A stretch of 64,000 nucleotides of DNA from Lepus europaeus (taxonomy: Eukaryota; Chordata; Mammalia; Lagomorpha; Leporidae), in contig NC_084837.1 of the NCBI RefSeq assembly GCF_033115175.1, positions 26,118,266 through 26,182,265 on the forward strand, in the 5' to 3' direction. The position numbers were made by a program, and so were the translations under genes. Under the pieces are notes generated by a model. That model made no database searches. It saw nothing but the letters and a program-made list of their open reading frames with translations, and was not told where the DNA came from. Positions 40,213-50,096 of this stretch are shown one piece after another (the stretch's first letter is position 1; the number at the start of each line of letters is the position of its first letter).

Positions 40213-41741
40213 AAGAAGAGAAAATTCTAACACTTTCTCACAAGTTTTTAGGACAGCATTAAAGAAAATGTAGAAAAGGAAATACTTGTGGATGAATCAG
40301 TACCCCCAGGGCCCTGAGCTGATGTATTTCTGTTCTAAACTCAGCTAATACAGACTCTGGCTTTAGCTTAGTCCTTTGAACTGTTGACATTAGGTCAAAG
40401 TACTAAAACTGGTAGAAAGCCTGGTGATTCATCCTGACGTACATTTACAATCCCCAGGCAAATCGACCATCAGACAGACTTTGAAGGTAGAATGTAGCTC
40501 ATGAAGAGAATTATTTACCTTGCCTTACATGAACATACGCAGTTTTCAAACACTATGAATTTGAAATTTATGCAGTCATTTTGAGACCATTTAAGTTTTC
40601 TTAGGTTAAAATGACATAGTAATACCTTTATGGAAATTAGTTTGAGTAATCTTTGGTTAAATGTTAAACCTATTTCCTATTATTTATTGTATCTGTCCTT
40701 TTAAAAAGTATGTTTAAAGTTAAATCTGGAACTAGAACAAGTTTCATTTGGCACCACTGAAGTTGGTATCATTTCTGGCCTTCAGAAACAATTTAGGCTG
40801 TATTTCCCTTACACAGCAGCTTCTGATTGTTCATTATCTATGCCTGGCTAATTTGAAAGCCAGTTTCTTCTGAAGGGAATGTACTGTCATAAGCCGAGTT
40901 TTATTTCTAACTCATTTCTACCAGGTACAGTTAGCAAATATTAAATGTAATTTTAACTTTCAGTATTTCTAGAATGTCTTTGCTAAATTTCTGTATAAAG
41001 AGTGAACAACTTATTCTGCAAAATGATTAGGGACCTTTTTATGCAAAAATGAGTACTTTATTTTGGTAGCACTAATGAAAAAAAAAAGACCATTGTATTT
41101 CTATATTGAGGTGAAAACAATGTTTAAACTTTCTTATCACTCAAATACATTCCAAACAAAGTGTGTTCTGTGAAGGTTCCAAAGCACAGGCAAATCTTAA
41201 CACAATAGATGAATCCATAATACTGCAAATGACTTTCTGCCAAGGTGTTTAAAAAAAATAAACTTCTGAATTATGAACCAGTGAAGCAATCCCTTTCCTA
41301 ATAACTGTGTCAAGAGTGAAACGGCTTGTTCCATTAATACTCTAATGATTTAATTATAATACTTTTTACTGCTATGAGTTTTAAATAAATTTTGCTGTAC
41401 GTAAAATAAGTTTTCAAAGTGGAAAAGTGTACAAAGTTTCAGATAAAAAGATTAATAGATGCAATTTAAATAAAATTTCCCCTCGTATCAACAATAATCA
41501 TAATCTTTAGCAATACAGATTTGAGCTTTAAAACCCAACTCCCAAAGTGAAAACTTGTTTTAAATCTTAATCAGACACAACAAAAAGAATACTATATATT
41601 TGGACACCTTTTACAAGAATTCTTTTTTTGTATTAAAGCAGAAACCAGTTCCTAAACCCTTTTATTCAACTGTATATACTGTTTGGACAAATATCAAAAA
41701 TAGAAGACTGTCACTTTTGCCATTATAATTGTGATTTTTTT
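40213..41741. other. Convergent 3' region between DNAAF2 and MGAT2, probably MGAT2 3' UTR in its right part
   Basis: About 1.5 kb of AT-rich sequence without any recognised SINE, unlike its surroundings. Absence of repeats next to the MGAT2 stop fits a transcribed and partly conserved 3' UTR on the minus strand. TTTATT (AATAAA on the minus strand) occurs at 41661-41666, 41057-41062 and 40900-40905. Confidence 0.5.
41057..41062 (-). terminator. MGAT2: Candidate MGAT2 polyadenylation signal
   Basis: AATAAA on the minus strand, about 680 bp after the MGAT2 stop. Other hexamers at 41661 and 40900 cannot be excluded. Confidence 0.35.
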
Positions 41742-43085
41742 TCACTGCAGTCTTCTATAACTTTTACAGAGTTCGTGGTCCCTAATATCTCCCCACCCTC
41801 CATTTTTTCTAGGTGAGGCAATGGATACTGCAGGAGACTTCTCACTGATAATTAGAGTTTCTGGAAACATGTACTGTTTGTTACTATTTAAGAGTGACTC
41901 AATCTGGGCACTCTGGGTGGATGGCCTACAGGTTTTCTTGTGATGCATACCACAGTCTCCAGCGTGAAAAACCCTGGGAACCTGAGGAACCAGCACTCTC
42001 CAGAGTTTTGGAAGACAAGATACAGTCAAATATTGAAGGGTCCAGTCCCAGTTATAATCATCGTAGGTACAGAAAGTGTCTGTGCACTCGATCAGCTTCT
42101 GGTATGCATTGCGGGTTAAGGCTAGACCCATATTGTGCTCTGTGGATTTCCAAGTTTTCACATCTACCTTGTGAGCAATGCCGTGGAAACTCCGGCTGGC
42201 GGTATAGGTCCCCAGGGAGAGAACATCACACTCAGGACACTCCTGCTGTTTCAGCTTCCACATCTTTTTGAAGACATGATAAAAATCTGGGGCTAAGTAG
42301 TGATCCTCTTCTAGGAAAAGGATAAGGCCAGCATAATCCTGTAGAACTTTGACCCTTTCCCACACAAAATGCAGCTTCCACCACCAGTGATGCTTGGTCT
42401 GGGAGAACTTGGCCTCTCTATAATGACCAAATGAGTCAGGGTACTCAGCATTAATGCACCCCAACTTCAAAGCTGCGTTCTTCTGCAAGTCTCTGGGGCA
42501 GTCTCTGGGGTCACTGCCCGGAAACTCGTTGGGGTACAACTGAATGCTGAAAGGAAAGAACACCTGCAGAACCGGACAGAAATCCACTCCGGCGATTAGC
42601 TGATTGATCTCTGGGGACCAGAAGTCGTGGCTGAAGATGACCAGGACATCTTCAATGCCCTGGGCTTTGCGAAGTGAGTCCAGCAGCAGTCTGAGGTATT
42701 CGGGTCGGTTATGCACCTGGACCACCAGCACCAGCTCCCGGGGGGCCCAGGAGCCAGCCTTATCGACATTCCTCAGCGTCTGATCAAAGTTCAGCTGGTA
42801 CACCAGGGACCGGTAGCGCAGCGTCTGGTTGTCCGCCTCGGGCTGCGCGGCCGCCGGCACCAGCGGAGCCGCCGACTCGTTGGAGACCCTGCGGATGCCC
42901 ACGGACACGGCGGGATGGTCCCCGCCACGGCCGCCCGCAGCCCGCGCAGGCTCGGCGTCCAGCAGCGGCGGGGCAAGGGCCTCGTTCTTCCTTTGTCGCC
43001 CATTGCTGCTCCAAAGGACGAAGCCGCAGGCGGCCACCACGAGCGTCAAGATTAGCACCTTCCGCTTGTAGATGCGGAACCTCAT
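41742..43085 (-). CDS. MGAT2: MGAT2, alpha-1,6-mannosyl-glycoprotein 2-beta-N-acetylglucosaminyltransferase (GnT-II)
   Basis: Intronless coding region of 447 residues, the same length as human. It transfers GlcNAc from UDP-GlcNAc to the alpha-1,6 mannose arm of N-glycans in the medial Golgi, the step that commits to complex glycans. Type II membrane topology: short basic cytosolic MRFRIYKRK, signal anchor at about residues 10-27 (VLILTLVVAACGFVLW), a stem, then the catalytic domain from about 85. The metal and nucleotide motif Glu259-Glu260-Asp261 is present, as are the putative base Asp347 (in YNWDWTL) and metal ligand His374 (VFHAGDC). Stem sequons are at Asn69 (NES) and Asn86 (NQT). The ATG at 43083-43085 has A at -3; the frame is open a further 20 codons upstream but without an ATG. 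Head to head with RPL36AL. Confidence 0.98.
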   Translation of the reverse strand: MRFRIYKRKVLILTLVVAACGFVLWSSNGRQRKNEALAPPLLDAEPARAAGGRGGDHPAVSVGIRRVSNESAAPLVPAAAQPEADNQTLRYRSLVYQLNFDQTLRNVDKAGSWAPRELVLVVQVHNRPEYLRLLLDSLRKAQGIEDVLVIFSHDFWSPEINQLIAGVDFCPVLQVFFPFSIQLYPNEFPGSDPRDCPRDLQKNAALKLGCINAEYPDSFGHYREAKFSQTKHHWWWKLHFVWERVKVLQDYAGLILFLEEDHYLAPDFYHVFKKMWKLKQQECPECDVLSLGTYTASRSFHGIAHKVDVKTWKSTEHNMGLALTRNAYQKLIECTDTFCTYDDYNWDWTLQYLTVSCLPKLWRVLVPQVPRVFHAGDCGMHHKKTCRPSTQSAQIESLLNSNKQYMFPETLIISEKSPAVSIASPRKNGGWGDIRDHELCKSYRRLQ

Positions 43086-44110
43086 GGTCTTCAGGACCGG
43101 GAGAGAGGGCAGGCGGGCGCGGAAAGGAGCTAGCGGCTTCTGCACGGAGGGGGCGGGCGGGCGGCGGCCGTCGCTCTGGCCTGCAGCGGCAGGAACTGGC
43201 CCCCGCGGCGGCCCGCGCTAACTCATATCGGGCCCCAGGGGTCCTGGGACCCGAAGGCTCTCAGCTGCCTCACGCCGCTCGGGCTCCACACATCCTCGCC
43301 TGGCAGCTGCAGCTCAAGCGGCGGCCCCGCGGCTAGGAGCCGCGGCTTGGCGTCGCCTCAGTCCCCTCCATTCAGCACCACGGGTCCCGGAAGCAGACCC
43401 ACCGCGCCCCAGCTCCGTTACCTGCGCCTCCAGCGGCCCTGCGTCCTTTGCGCTCTCATTCTTAGGCGAGCCCCGGACCGGCAGCACCGAGCGACGCAAC
43501 CTCGCCCCAGTTCGGCGACGACCGTTCTGACAATCCGCGACTTGCCCGCGGAACGCCGCGGCCCTCGGGCCCACACCCCTCCGGCCCGCCCCCTTAGGCC
43601 GCTGGTTGGCGCTTCCCAGACGCGTCCCGAGGCGCCCGGCCGCCGTGGCCGGCTGCCTATTGGCTCGCGGCACTGTCGCTCAGAATCAGTTCCTACTTCC
43701 GCCTCCTCCCTCCCTTTCCTGTGAGGGGCGAGCGGCGCGAGGCGAGGAGTGCGGTCGCTGGGTTTCCCGGTAAGCTGAGAACCAGGCTGTAGCCGTTTGA
43801 ACGAGAGCCGCCGTCGCTCAGAATCCGGGGGGTGGATAAGGGCGTCGTGCAAAAGGGAGGGCAACACCTGCTGCCTTGGGTTAGTCGATGTCAAGAGCCG
43901 CCGTGGCCGTCTGGGAAAGGCGCTCCGGCATGGCGGCTCCCGGGCCGCAAGGCACGCCGGCTTGTGAAGGACACGTCAGCTTTCGGGGCTGCTGACGGGG
44001 CCCGGGCTTCGGGGAGGAAGTGTGAAGCCAGACTGGTGCGCTTCTCGGAGAAGGAACGGGGCGCGGGTCGTAGCCGTAGCCTGCTACGTCGCGTGCTGAG
44101 TAGCTATAGC
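42800..44110. promoter_or_regulatory. Shared bidirectional CpG-island promoter of MGAT2 and RPL36AL
   Basis: GC- and CpG-rich block running from MGAT2 codon 1 region to the first part of the RPL36AL intron. Start codons of the two divergent genes are about 1.46 kb apart. An inverted CCAAT box (ATTGG, 43659-43663) lies about 50 bp before the proposed RPL36AL start site, and an ETS-like CTTCCG lies near 43697. No SINE is present in it. Confidence 0.8.
43714..43769 (+). other. RPL36AL: Proposed RPL36AL 5' untranslated exon 1
   Basis: A pyrimidine stretch CTTTCCT at 43714-43720 fits the 5' TOP start of ribosomal protein mRNAs. The exon would end CCCG|gtaagc at 43769/43770. The exact start is a guess. 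Confidence 0.5.
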
Positions 44111-44517
44111 CGGGAGCTAGAAAATGGAGCAGGTGGGTGTGGGGCAGGAAGTAACGAAGAAACTTCACGTCTCAGCATCTCCCTCTGTGGAAGGTTAGAT
44201 CGCACCACCGCCACGCTTTTTCTTTTTGGGCCACAGTTAAGGAAACTTAAGCGTCAAGGGAAGCCACTTTGTGTAGAGAAGTGACCGTATTGGGCCTCCT
44301 GCGCTTGCCTTTTTAGCGAGTCTTGTTCTGTAAATGCCGCAGTCGCTTAAAAGCCTTCCATAGAGGTGTGCACGTGACGGTGCGGCGCATGAGGGCCTGG
44401 TGCGGTTCTAAATCACTTAGGTAGTGCTGCATTCCTATAAATAGCTTATTTTGTATAGCACTTTGACTTCGAAAAATGTCTAATGCCTGCTACTTTGTTT
44501 TACATCTGTGACTACAG
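43770..44517 (+). other. RPL36AL: Proposed 5' UTR intron of RPL36AL
   Basis: GT-AG intron, gtaagc to gtgactacag, about 748 bp. It is free of SINEs. A 150-codon frame inside (43832-44284) looks like chance in GC-rich DNA. Confidence 0.5.
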
Positions 44518-44532
44518 TTTTCATCGTACTGA

Positions 44533-44865
<333 letters not shown>

Positions 44866-44947
44866 ACTTGGGGATTTTCTTTTCTTTTGTTGGCTCTTAA
44901 TTTTGGGGCAAATATGTTGAGGCTTTATAAAAATTAACCTGTAGGAA

Positions 44948-44953
44948 AATAAA
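44948..44953 (+). terminator. RPL36AL: RPL36AL polyadenylation signal AATAAA
   Basis: Canonical hexamer 83 bp after the stop, with T-rich sequence about 25 bp further on. Confidence 0.85.
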
Positions 44954-45317
44954 TACAGTGATATTCATACCTAAGTCTTTTGTATTTTTTGGCTAGTATA
45001 TGGACTCACGTGTTTAGTGTTAATTGATAACAATGAATTCGTTTTCCTAAGAATTGAAAGTTTGTATTTACAGGAATCCTCAAACCTTATAACCTCATTA
45101 TAGAAAATAGGGGAAAAACCTGGCATTTTGAACATTGCCTTCCTGCTAGTTTCAAATACATAGTAATCTCTCCTTATAAACTGGAGATGTTAAAAAAGAC
45201 TTCCTGTAGATGGTATCTATATATACTGTTTTTTCCTCTATGTATAACTATAAGTTTAATTTGTAAGAGTAAGAACAGTAATAACAATGTGCTATTATAA
45301 AATTGCCAGCATCACTT

Positions 45318-45580
45318 AAGATTTATTTATTTGAAAGGCAGAGTTAGAGAGAGGTTCTCCACCTGCTGGTTCACTCCCCAAATGGTCAGATTGGGATGCA
45401 GGAGCTTCTTCCAGGTCTCCCATGCGGGTGCAGAGACTCAAGGACTTGGGCCATCTACTGCTTTCCCAGGCCATAGCAGAGTTGGATCAGAAGTGGAGCA
45501 GCTGGGACTCAAACCAGTGTCCATATGGGATGCTGGTGCTGCACTGGCAGCTTTACTAGCTACTCCACAGCAGTGGCCCC
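45318..45580 (-). mobile_element. C-type SINE A
   Basis: AAGATTTATTTATTTGAAAG to CACAGCAGTGGCCCC. Confidence 0.9.
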
Positions 45581-45683
45581 TGGTGCAAGGGTGACACACC
45601 ACACTGATAATGTGATAGTTGATCCGGTAGCATGTCTATAAGGTGACCAATGGTTTTACATTCTCAGCAGAATGGCAAGATTT

Positions 45684-45980
45684 TTTAAAAGATTTATTTG
45701 AGAGGCAGAGTTACAGACAGGGAAAGACAGAGGTCTTCCATCCACTAGTTTGCTCCCCAGATGGTCACAATGGCCAGAGCTGAGCTGAAATGAGCTGACT
45801 GAAAGCCAGGAGCCAGGGTCTTTTTCTGGGTCTCCCACGGCTTTCCCAGGCCATCAGTGGATTGAAAGAGGAGCATCTGGGACTCAAACTGGCACCCATG
45901 TGGGATCCCAGAGGCTTAACCTATGTAGGGGAAGTCACTCTGTAACTGCCTTTCAAATAAAATGCTAAAAAAAAAAAAAA
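45684..45980. mobile_element. Two joined C-type SINE fragments
   Basis: Minus part to about 45926, then a plus-strand tail (CTGCCTTTCAAATAAAATGC). Confidence 0.75.
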
Positions 45981-46094
45981 ACACTAAAGTGCAATAGTAG
46001 TGATGCTGGCAATTTTATGATGTGCCAGCCCCAAATGGCAGATTTCATCATGCTATCAGAACAGCATGCAATGTAAAGTTTGAATTTTGGAATT

Positions 46095-46258
46095 TTCCAT
46101 TTTATATTTCCAGAACCTGGTTGACTGTGCATACTTGAGTCATTACCATTGCCTCCCAGGGTCTTAACTGGCACGAAGCTGGAGCCAGGAATCCAGGAAT
46201 CGAACGCAGACACTCCGATGCAGAATGCAGCCATCATGACCGCTAGGCCACACACCCA
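46095..46258 (-). mobile_element. Older C-type SINE fragment
   Basis: Body GAAGCTGGAGCCAGGAATCC; ends CTAGGCCACACACCC. Confidence 0.65.
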
Positions 46259-46573
46259 AAACTTTTGGAAAGCATAACTGTTCTAACATTTAAAACAATT
46301 TATTCACAAATATTTGAATTTTGAGAAGACAAGAAACATTCTCAAACATTTTTAGGACAATAGATGTGGTTATTCTGAAAGAGTTTTCTTGGAGAACCTA
46401 CCTCCAAGCACAAAACAGCAATGACATACCAACACCAAGGAGGCTTTTCTCCAGAAACTGAGTCTTTCCTTTGTTCCCCAAAACAAGCTGATGCTGAGTA
46501 GTCTAGTAGAAAGTCTGATTTGAAGTAGAGCAGTGGTAATGAAGAGAATGAACAGGAAGCACTGACTTTTTTT

Positions 46574-46780
46574 TTTAAGATTGATTTATTTATTTGAAAG
46601 AGTCTGCAGAGAGAGGAAGAGACATAGCTTCCATACCCTGATTCACTCCCCAAATGGCCACAATGGCCAGAGCCGGGTTGGTCCAAAGCCAGGAGCCAGG
46701 AGCTTCAGGTCTCCCATGAGTACTTGGGCCACCTTCCACTGCTTTCCCAGACACATTATCAGGGAGCTGACAGTAAGTAG
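46574..46780 (-). mobile_element. C-type SINE A, head missing
   Basis: TTTAAGATTGATTTATTTAT through CACTGCTTTCCCAGACACAT. Confidence 0.85.
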
Positions 46781-47006
46781 GCTGCTTCACTTTTGATAAA
46801 ACTCCCTGCTTATGTGCCTAAGAAAGCATCAAAAAATGGCTGAAGTGCTTAGGCCTCTACCACGTACATGGGAGACCTGGAAGAAGCTCCTGCCTCCTCG
46901 CTTTGGCCTGACCCAGGTCCAGCCATTGCAGCCATTTAGGGAGTGAGCCAGAGGATGGAAGATCTCTCCATTTCTTCCTCTAACTCTGCCTTTCAAATAA
47001 TTTTTT
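46781..47006 (+). mobile_element. C-type SINE body and tail, interrupted by the retrocopy
   Basis: TAGGCTGCTTCACTTTTGAT to TTTCAAATAATTTTTT; the tail site is duplicated at 47293-47306. Confidence 0.82.
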
Positions 47007-47292
47007 TTTTATTTTTTTCATTTATAGCAGTACTTAGTGTCCAACAGAAACCACTCTGTCTGCCAAACAGTATCTTGACTGCAAAGCTTCTCTTCCTGTT
47101 GGTGGATCAATAATGACAAGGCATAGCCATCATCCCTGTGGCAACAGCAGCCAGGAGCTATCAGAGGAAAACTGCACATGGAGCCCCTGGCTCTGGGGCA
47201 GCCATGCCTCAGCTTCCTCTGGAGTATGCTGTGTCTGCAAGTCTGGTGAGTGTTGGGGACCTCCAACCCTACGTGGCGCCAGGCTGCAGGTG
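47007..47292 (-). pseudogene. Antisense processed retrocopy of an unrecognised transcript
   Basis: A non-SINE block inside the tail of a C-type SINE. On the minus strand it ends ATAAATG followed by an A-rich tail, as in a copied mRNA. It is flanked by a 14-bp direct repeat, TCAAATAATTTTTT, at 46993-47006 and 47293-47306. The site TTTTTT|AAAG on the plus strand is the classic LINE-1 endonuclease target and has the polarity expected for an antisense insert. A minus-strand frame reads PEEAEAWLPQSQGLHVQFSS then DSSWLLLPQG and a stop, but I do not recognise the parent gene. The copy is short, so it is 5'-truncated. Confidence 0.6.
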
Positions 47293-47543
47293 TCAAATAA
47301 TTTTTTAAAGAAAGGAATATGATAAAATAAGGAATGCTTAACAATACAGGTTGAGCTCTTCTTATCCCAAGTGCTTGGGACTAGTATTTTATTTTGGACT
47401 TTTTCAGATTTTGGAATATCTGCATTTAACAAGTTATCTCAGGGATGGAACCCAAGTCAAAACACAAAATTAATTTATGTTTCATATACAACTTATCCAT
47501 GTAGCCTGAAGGTTAATTTTTTGAAAAAATTACTTATTTGAAA

Positions 47544-47841
47544 GGGGCTGGTGCTGTGGTGTAGCGGTAAAGCTGCCACCTGCAGTGCCGGCATCCCATA
47601 AGGGTGCTGGTTCCAGACCTGGCTGCACCACTTCTGATCCAGCTCTCTGCTGTGGCCTGGAAAGCAGTAGAAGATGTCCCAAGTCCTTGGGCCCTACACC
47701 CGTGTGGCAGACCAGGAAGAAGCTTCTGGCTCCTGGCTTCGAATCAGCCCAGTTCCAGCCGTTGCAGGAGTGAACCAGTGGACGGAAGCCTTCTTCCTCT
47801 CTTTATAATGCTGCCTTTCAAATAAATCAATCTTTAAAAAC
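47544..47841 (+). mobile_element. C-type SINE A in the MER6-like element
   Basis: GGGGCTGGTGCTGTGGTGTA to AAATAAATCAATCTTTAAAA. Confidence 0.9.
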
Positions 47842-47843
47842 CA

Positions 47844-48148
47844 AGATTATTTATTTGAAAGGAAGAGTTAGAGAGGGAGACAGAGATATCTTTCATCCTC
47901 TGATTCACTCCCCAAATGCCTGCAATGACCAGGGCTGGGCCAGGCTGAAGCCAGGAGCCTAGAGGTCCAACCAGGTCTCCCATGAGGGTAGCAGGAACCC
48001 AACCACTTGGGCCATCTTCTGTTGCTTTCCCGGTCACATTGGCAGGCAGCTGGATCAGAAGTAGAGCAGCTGGGCCTCGAATAGGTGCTCATATGGGGTA
48101 CTGCCATCACAGGCAGTGGCTCAACTTGCTGCACCACAATGCCAGCCC
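47844..48148 (-). mobile_element. C-type SINE A in the MER6-like element
   Basis: ATTATTTATTTGAAAGGAAG to CACAATGCCAGCCCC; inverted pair with the preceding copy. Confidence 0.9.
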
Positions 48149-48171
48149 CCTGAAGGTAATTTTTAATTTAT

Positions 48172-48492
48172 TTGGGGCTGCAACTGTGCTGTAGCGGGTA
48201 AAAATGCCACCTGCAGCGCTGGCATCCCCTATGGGCACCAGTTCAAGTCCTGGGTGCTCCACCTCCAATCCAGCTCTCTGCTATGGTCTGGGAAAGCAGT
48301 GGAAGATGGCCCAAGTCCTTGGGCCCCTGCACCCACGTGGGAGACCCGGAAGAAGCTCCTGGCTCCTGGCTTCGGATCAGCACAGCTCTGGCCGTTGCAG
48401 CCAACTGGGCAGTGAATCAGTGGATGGAAGACCTCTCTCTCTGCCTCTCCTTCTCTGTGTAACTCTTTCATATAAATAAATCTTAAAAATTA
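48172..48492 (+). mobile_element. C-type SINE A in the MER6-like element
   Basis: GGGGCTGCAACTGTGCTGTA to ATAAATAAATCTTAAAAA. Confidence 0.9.
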
Positions 48493-48493
48493 T

Positions 48494-48770
48494 ATTTGAG
48501 AACAAGCAAGAGTGAGCTCCCATCCTCTGGCTCATTCCCCAAAAGTCTGCTGTGGCCACAGCTGGCTGGGCTAGGCTAGAGCTGGGAGATGGAACTCAAT
48601 CTAGGTCTCCTATATGGTTGGCAGGGATCCAACTATTGAGCTGTCACTACTTCCTCTCAGGGTGCACATCAGCAGGAAGGTGAAATCAAGAGTAGATCCA
48701 GGATTCAAACCCAGACTCCAATATGGGAATCCAATAGGTATCTTAAGTGCTAGGGCAAATGTGCTGTCCC
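48494..48770 (-). mobile_element. Older C-type SINE in the MER6-like element
   Basis: ATTTGAGAACAAGCAAGAGT to AGGGCAAATGTGCTGTCCC. Confidence 0.65.
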
Positions 48771-48786
48771 TGGTGATTTTTTTTTT

Positions 48787-49106
48787 TAAAGATTTTTATT
48801 TGAAAGGCAGAGTTAAAGAGAGAGGCAGAGGCAGAGAGACAGAGAGGTCTTCCATCCGCTGGTTTACTCTCCAAACGGCAGCAATGGCCAGAGTTGGGCC
48901 AATCCGAAGCCAGGAGCCAGGAGTTTCTTCTGGGTCTTCTCATGCGAGTGCAGGGGCCCGAGGACTTAGGCCATCTTCTACTGCTTTCCCAGGCCGTAGC
49001 AGAGAGCTGGATTGGAAGTGGAGTAGCTGGGATTCGAACCAGCATCCACAGGGGATGCTGGCACTGCAGGTGGTGGCTTCACTTACTAAGCCACAATGCC
49101 GGCCCC
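48787..49106 (-). mobile_element. C-type SINE A in the MER6-like element
   Basis: AAAGATTTTTATTTGAAAGG to CACAATGCCGGCCCC. Confidence 0.92.
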
Positions 49107-49339
49107 TGGAGGTAATTTTATGCATTATTTTTAGTGGTCCTGCATTTTAACTGTAACCTGTCACACTAAGTTAGTTGTGGAATTTTTTATTTGTGATGTC
49201 CTATCTGCATTCAAAAAGTTTCAGAGTTTGGAGCATTTTGGACTTAAGATTGTTAAGTTAAGGATGTTCAATCTTATATAGACTAGTTTCATAGTAAGTA
49301 TTCATTGTAACTTAGAACGTCTTATAAATGGTGTATTGT

Positions 49340-49650
49340 GGGGCCGGCGCTGTGGCACAGAGGGTTAAAGCCCTGGCCTGAAGTGCAAGCATCCCATGTG
49401 GGTGCCAGTTCTGGTCCCGGCTGCTCCTCTTCTGATCCAGCTCTCTGCTATGGTCCGGGAAAGCAGTGGAAGATGGCCCAAGTCCTTGGGCCCCTGCACC
49501 CACGTGGGAGACCCAGAAAAAGCTCCTGGCTCCAGGCTTTGGATTGACCCAGCTCCAGCTTTTGCGGTCATTTGGGGAGTGAACCAGTGGATCAGAGAAC
49601 TCTGTCTATAACTCTGCCTCTCAAACAGATAAATGTTTAAAACACAAAAA
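49340..49650 (+). mobile_element. C-type SINE A
   Basis: GGGGCCGGCGCTGTGGCACA to CTCAAACAGATAAATGTTT. Confidence 0.9.
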
Positions 49651-49684
49651 CAAAACTTAACCCCACAATAAAAGTAAATTTTGC

Positions 49685-49690
49685 TTTAAT
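49685..49690 (-). terminator. LRR1: Candidate LRR1 polyadenylation signal ATTAAA
   Basis: ATTAAA on the minus strand, 166 bp after the stop. An AATAAA at 49186-49191 inside the MER6-like remnant is an alternative. Confidence 0.35.
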
Positions 49691-49855
49691 GAAATTAAAA
49701 GTTCAGAACCAAATGACTTAAAATGGTAGAGTGACATAGTCCTCCTCTCAAGCAAGTATACAAAAAGCTTCCCTTTCTCCAATTTGACACTGTTAAATAA
49801 TGAATGAATCCCTACATAATCTGTAAGTGAATGAACTTTTTTGTGGTGTTATTTG

Positions 49856-50096
49856 TTACTTTAACATATCAGATGAATTTACATAACAGGCTAAAGAACA
49901 GAAGTAAGAGATAATAGGTGCTTCAGTACCACCCATATTATCTACTAAGACCACAGTGTGAGCAACAGTGTGTAGGTTCATGGTAGTAGTCCCTTGAATG
50001 AAGGAGCGCAGACAGAAGTTTCCACAAACACAGGTTTTTGCAGTATCCAAATCTTGGCAAAGATGGAAAGGAATGATATGAGAGCCATATGGAATC
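49856..50096 (-). CDS. LRR1: LRR1 last exon with stop, residues 340-419
   Basis: Acceptor tttccaatag. Encodes IPYGSHIIPFHLCQDLDTAK to YFCSLACYVNSSDMLK and TAA. The upstream part IPYGSHIIPFHLCQDL carries the Cul2-box-like motif. Confidence 0.95.

Larger units (their letters stand above)
47347..49275 (+). mobile_element. MER6-like (Tigger-type) DNA transposon remnant split by five SINEs
   Basis: Left end CAGGTTGAGCTCTTCTTATC at 47347 and right end reading TTAAGGATGTTCAATCTT at about 49275 are imperfect inverted repeats next to TA, as in mariner/Tigger elements. The internal order matches my memory of MER6. Pieces are 47347-47540, 48149-48171 and 49105-49275, with SINEs filling the gaps. Short duplications of CCTGAAGGTAATTTTT mark the breaks. 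It is non-autonomous and old (pan-eutherian family). Confidence 0.7.

Noticed and set aside
43086-43145. 20-codon N-terminal extension of MGAT2
   Set aside because: The open frame has no ATG upstream of 43085, and the canonical start gives exactly the human length.
43832-44284. 150-codon frame between MGAT2 and RPL36AL
   Set aside because: Falls in the proposed RPL36AL leader intron; no similarity and composition typical of CpG-island chance frames.
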